A stretch of 64,000 nucleotides of DNA from Pelagicoccus sp. SDUM812005 (GTDB lineage Bacteria; Verrucomicrobiota; Verrucomicrobiia; Opitutales; Opitutaceae): NCBI RefSeq assembly GCF_031127875.1, contig NZ_JARXIA010000002.1, forward strand, positions 62,001 to 126,000, written 5' to 3'. The translations under genes were made by a program, and so were the position numbers. The notes below the pieces were generated by a model, which was not told the DNA's origin, did not search any database, and saw nothing but the letters and a program-made list of their open reading frames with translations. Below are positions 61,015 through 64,000 of the stretch, one piece after another. Positions within the stretch are counted from its first letter, which is position 1; each line of letters begins with the position of its first letter.

Positions 61015-61923
61015 ATGAAATCAGTCGGCGTCATCGACGTAGGTTCCAACACCATCAAGCTCCTCATCGCCAAACCCGGCAAAAGGCTGCCCGCGGAAAA
61101 GGTTAACTTCCTCGTCGAAGAAACCCGTATCGGCGAAGGCATGACAGGACAGCCACCCGTTATCGACAAGAAGGCCATCGCTCGCGGCGCCGCAGCCATC
61201 GCCCGCCTCGTCGAGGCCGCCCGCAAGTGCGACACCATCTGCATCGTCGCCACCTCGGCCGTACGCGACGCCTCTAACAAGCAAGAGTTCGTCAACGCCG
61301 TCGAAAAAGCCTGCGGCCACGAGCTGCGCATCCTATCCGGTGACGAAGAAGCCGCCTTCATCGGCGACGCCCTCAAATGCGACCCCGCCCTCTCCCACCT
61401 CGACTCCTTCTCCCTGCTCGATCTCGGCGGCGGCAGCCTCGAGTGTATCCAATTTCTCAACGGAAAACTCAAGCAAGCCGAAAGCCTCCAGCTCGGCTCC
61501 GTACGCCTCGCCTCCCTGCTCCTCAAAGACCGGGCCATCCCGCTCGAAGCCAAGAAACAAAAGAAGATCGCAAACTACGTGAGCGAACAATGGCTCACCT
61601 CCAAATTCCCCGCCCATTCCAGCCCATCCGAAATCGCGGTGCTCACTGGCGGAGCGGCCAAGCACCTCGCCGAAACCCTAAGCGGCAAGCAGCTCAAGAA
61701 CGGCCTCGGCTTCAGCGAATTCACTAAAATCGCCCACCAGATCTGCGCCCTCCCGCTCGAAAAGCGCATCGAAAAATACGGCATCCCCGCCAGCCGAGCC
61801 GACATCTTTCCCACCGCCATGGTCACGCTCGAAGCCTCCTTGAAGCACCTCGGCTGCGAACGCCTCTACTTCTCCGAGTTCAACCTCCGCTTCGGCGTCG
61901 CCGCCAAACTGCTAAAGTCCTAG
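61015..61923 (+). CDS. ppx: Ppx/GppA-family phosphatase
   Basis: A 302-residue protein of the ASKHA (actin-like) fold. The ATG at 61015 starts MKSVGVIDVGSNTIKLLI; family motifs VATSAVRDASN, LSGDEEAAFIG and LLDLGGGSLE are present. It is a short form with only the two catalytic subdomains and none of the C-terminal helical domains of E. coli Ppx. It may hydrolyse polyphosphate or pppGpp; which one cannot be told from sequence. Confidence 0.88.
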   Translation: MKSVGVIDVGSNTIKLLIAKPGKRLPAEKVNFLVEETRIGEGMTGQPPVIDKKAIARGAAAIARLVEAARKCDTICIVATSAVRDASNKQEFVNAVEKACGHELRILSGDEEAAFIGDALKCDPALSHLDSFSLLDLGGGSLECIQFLNGKLKQAESLQLGSVRLASLLLKDRAIPLEAKKQKKIANYVSEQWLTSKFPAHSSPSEIAVLTGGAAKHLAETLSGKQLKNGLGFSEFTKIAHQICALPLEKRIEKYGIPASRADIFPTAMVTLEASLKHLGCERLYFSEFNLRFGVAAKLLKS

Positions 61924-61931
61924 CAATCCCT

Positions 61932-62030
61932 TAGCGCGGAGCTTTAGCCAGCGACCACGCTGCAAGATCGATGAACGCGTCGACTTCAATGCCTTGGTAC
62001 TCCACGGTCTCGAGCTAAAGCACCGCGCTA
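61932..62030. repeat. Repeat element with 17-bp inverted ends (38-nt repeat, copy B)
   Basis: 61932-61948 and 62014-62030 are inverted copies (16 of 17 match). 61932-61969 is the second copy of the 38-nt dispersed repeat at 49196-49233. It fills the convergent gap between ppx and menD. It has no coding frame. Confidence 0.65.
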
Positions 62031-62034
62031 GGAA

Positions 62035-63762
62035 CTACCACAACTCCCGACTCACTTCCGCAAACCACTGCTTGCGCCAAGCCGCATCGCGCTTCCGGTC
62101 CGTACGAATCTCCAGCACCCGCACCCCGTTCGGCGCCTCCTCCAGCTTCTCCTCCAGATCCGCCCAGCTTTCCACCAGCTCGTAGCCGATCCCATAGGTC
62201 CTCGCCCAATTCGCGAAATCGACTTTCTGGTCCGTGCCGTAATGCTTTTCGAATACATCCTCGAACTGCGAAACCGGCAGCATCTCAAAAATCCCGCCGC
62301 CCGCATTATTTACCAACAGAACCGTCAGGCTCCCCTTCAGGTCCTTGGCGATCAACGCCCCATTGCTGTCGTGCAGCAAAGCTAGGTCGCCGGTCAGTAA
62401 AAACGTTTCCTCGCCCTCATGCGCCACGCCCATGGCCGTCGACAAGATCCCGTCGATCCCATTGGCGCCCCGCGAACTGAAGATGGAGATACCCAAATCG
62501 TTTCGCCCGAAGTAGAACTCCATGTCGCGCGGCGGCATGCTATTGGACACACACAGCGAGCTCCCTTCCGGCAACGCCTTCGAAAGCGTCCACGCTAGCT
62601 TCGCCTCGAAGAGCTCCTCCGTCCCGGAAAAACGCGCCTCGAAGGCCTCGTTCACCTGCCGGTCGAGAGCAAGCCAGCGCTCCGCATAGTCCGCCGCGTC
62701 GCCCTTTTCGACGATCACTCCCGTAAACTCGAAATCTGCGTACACCTGGGTGGCCCGGGAATGCGTCGCATCCAAATTCACCGGACGATCGCTAAGGATC
62801 GTAATCGGAACATCCGCCTCGCCGATCCACGAGCGCAGGGCCTTGCTCGTCGGAAAACCGCCCAGCAAAATCACATGCTCCGGCCGCAAGCCCTCCGCTA
62901 GCTCCGCATTTCTCAGAACGCTTTCGTACCCACAAACCAATGACGTAAACGAGCTCGCGTTGGTACGGATCGGATTCAAGGCATCCGACAACACGGGCCA
63001 CCCCAATCCATTCGCCAGCGCCGCCACGTTTTCGCACCAGGCTTCCTCGTTCACCGGCGAAGCAGGACCAACCAAGATCAGCCCTTTCTGAACGCTGCGA
63101 ATCGCAGCCGGCAACATTGCCTGCAAAAGCGGCAAGGCATCCGAGGGCTCTAAATGCGAAAAATACGATGCAAAATCATCCGCGCCAAAAGGTGCGACGA
63201 AGTCGGCCTGCGCGACCGGAATCAATGGGTCGCGGAAAGGTATATTCAGGTGAACGGGACCACGATTCGAAGCAGTCGCAACATCCACGCTGTGAGCCAC
63301 CGTCTGCCGCACGTAGCGCAAGAGCTCCAGGCTCGCTTCCGGCACCGCGAGCTCTACTTGCTTCCGAACGTATCCACCAAACAACTTCACCTGGTCGATC
63401 GTCTGCCCGGCCGCGCAATCCCTCAATTCCGCAGGACGATCCGCGGTCAAAACGAGCAGCGGCACCCCGCTCTCGCTGGCTTCCACCACTGCCGGAAAGA
63501 AATTCGCCACCGCGGAACCGGAAGTGCAAACGATCGCGACCGGTTTCCCGGTCCGCTTGGCTAAGCCCAATGCGAAAAAGCCCGCCGAACGCTCGTCTAA
63601 GACGGGAATCGCCTCAATCGCCGCGTGACGCGCAAAGGCGAAAGTAAGCGGCGAACTTCGAGAACCGGGGCACGTAACCGCATAGGCGATTCCTTTGCGG
63701 TGCAGCGTCTCCGCGATGACATCCGCCCACAGTTCGTTCGCATTCGCCCAGTTCTTGGCCAT
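62035..63762 (-). CDS. menD: SEPHCHC synthase (menaquinone synthesis)
   Basis: A 575-residue thiamine diphosphate enzyme joining 2-oxoglutarate and isochorismate, an early committed step of menaquinone synthesis by the classical route. The N-terminal segment TCPGSRSSPLTFAFA, the GTSG-type motif CTSGSAVANFFPA, the ThDP/Mg2+ motif GDLALLHDSNG and the final NNAGGGIF are typical. The start is the ATG at 63762; it follows the menF stop after 1 bp, so the two are coupled. A SHRVVAEGW-type sequence does not occur. Confidence 0.95.
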   Translation of the reverse strand: MAKNWANANELWADVIAETLHRKGIAYAVTCPGSRSSPLTFAFARHAAIEAIPVLDERSAGFFALGLAKRTGKPVAIVCTSGSAVANFFPAVVEASESGVPLLVLTADRPAELRDCAAGQTIDQVKLFGGYVRKQVELAVPEASLELLRYVRQTVAHSVDVATASNRGPVHLNIPFRDPLIPVAQADFVAPFGADDFASYFSHLEPSDALPLLQAMLPAAIRSVQKGLILVGPASPVNEEAWCENVAALANGLGWPVLSDALNPIRTNASSFTSLVCGYESVLRNAELAEGLRPEHVILLGGFPTSKALRSWIGEADVPITILSDRPVNLDATHSRATQVYADFEFTGVIVEKGDAADYAERWLALDRQVNEAFEARFSGTEELFEAKLAWTLSKALPEGSSLCVSNSMPPRDMEFYFGRNDLGISIFSSRGANGIDGILSTAMGVAHEGEETFLLTGDLALLHDSNGALIAKDLKGSLTVLLVNNAGGGIFEMLPVSQFEDVFEKHYGTDQKVDFANWARTYGIGYELVESWADLEEKLEEAPNGVRVLEIRTDRKRDAAWRKQWFAEVSRELW

Positions 63763-63763
63763 A

Positions 63764-64000
63764 TCAAAGGAGGTTCTCTTTCAGCGCTTGGAATTTCAAA
63801 TTCGTCTCGAGGTGCTCGCGCTCGGGCACGGATCCCTCGACCACGCCGACCCCCGCATACAGCCGCGCCGTATCGCCGTCCACCAAAGCGGAGCGGATTC
63901 CCACTAGGAATTCCCCCTCGCCCTTGGCATTCAGCCAACCGATCGGCCCCGCGTACAAACCGCGGTCGAAGCTCTCGTGGTCCTTGATCCGCGGCACCGC
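63764..64000 (-). CDS. menF: Isochorismate synthase, C-terminal part
   Basis: The frame is open to the edge of the window; the gene starts beyond 64000. The last 78 residues (YAGPIGWLNAKGEGEFLVGIRSALVDG, YAGVGVVEGSVPE) are the highly conserved end of the chorismate-binding domain, with Glu in EGEF-like and the ET of HLETNLKF. MenF turns chorismate into isochorismate, the substrate of the following menD. Order menF-menD is normal. Confidence 0.93.
   Translation of the reverse strand, partial: AVPRIKDHESFDRGLYAGPIGWLNAKGEGEFLVGIRSALVDGDTARLYAGVGVVEGSVPEREHLETNLKFQALKENLL

Noticed and set aside
1-64000. CRISPR arrays, tRNA, rRNA, prophage or insertion sequences
   Set aside because: No regularly spaced repeats, tRNA cloverleaf or TTCGA-type arm with CCA end, or transposase/integrase frame was found on reading.

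Overview
The window is a high-GC chromosomal segment (64 kb) of a member of the Verrucomicrobiota, most likely class Opitutia and perhaps a Pelagicoccus-like marine bacterium. This is inferred from a VPDSG-type exosortase C-terminal signal on the first protein, the gene neighbourhoods, a short Rho and many verrucomicrobial-looking lipoproteins; no rRNA was available to test it. I saw no tRNA, rRNA, CRISPR array, phage or insertion sequence. Coding density is high, about 57 genes are called, and most frames antisense to real genes are open by base composition only.

Layout. 1-5.6 kb: end of a sorted surface protein, a large lipoprotein, ilvC, a methyltransferase and rplU-rpmA. 5.7-9.1 kb: a small membrane protein, then a minus-strand set of FabF-like ketosynthase, acyl carrier protein and CrtI-like FAD oxidoreductase, a possible small specialised-lipid pathway. 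9.4-12.5 kb: orphan response regulator, orphan HPt protein, recR, ybaB and an epimerase-like protein. 12.6-19.3 kb: an 839-residue lipoprotein, then DJ-1/YajL-like, dihydrolipoyl-dehydrogenase-like, YueD-like SDR and M42 peptidase genes. 19.4-29 kb: a five-gene block with a PH-like membrane protein, an unknown protein, an exported papain-fold protease with a DUF4384-like tail, and two large exported beta-propeller/caspase proteins. 29-32.4 kb: MFS exporter divergent from a LysR regulator, and an exported Hcp-like protein with a short peptide repeat. 32.4-42.4 kb: acs, a short Rho, an unknown alpha-barrel-like protein, a propeller hybrid histidine kinase and hisF.

42.4-48 kb is the most unusual region. 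An NsrR-type Rrf2 regulator lies upstream of a near-perfect NsrR-like palindrome and a run of redox genes: two c-type cytochrome lipoproteins, a single-domain globin, a protein joining the NADH/FAD/[2Fe-2S] half of nitrite reductase NirB to a membrane module with two H-X13-H helices (the bis-heme pattern of ferric reductases and NADPH oxidases), and an anchored cytochrome with about 11 hemes. Together these could carry electrons from cytosolic NADH across the membrane to periplasmic hemes under nitric oxide control.

48-64 kb is mostly housekeeping: glyoxalase, mtaB, CPBP protease-thiL-tsaE with overlapping ends, galM, a PIN/TRAM membrane protein with altered catalytic positions, tyrA-aroA-cmk-plsC, two small envelope proteins, rsmI, ppx, and menD-menF of menaquinone synthesis running off the end. 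Small palindromic elements beginning with TAGGGC sit at or just after several stop codons, and a second 38-nt dispersed repeat occurs twice.
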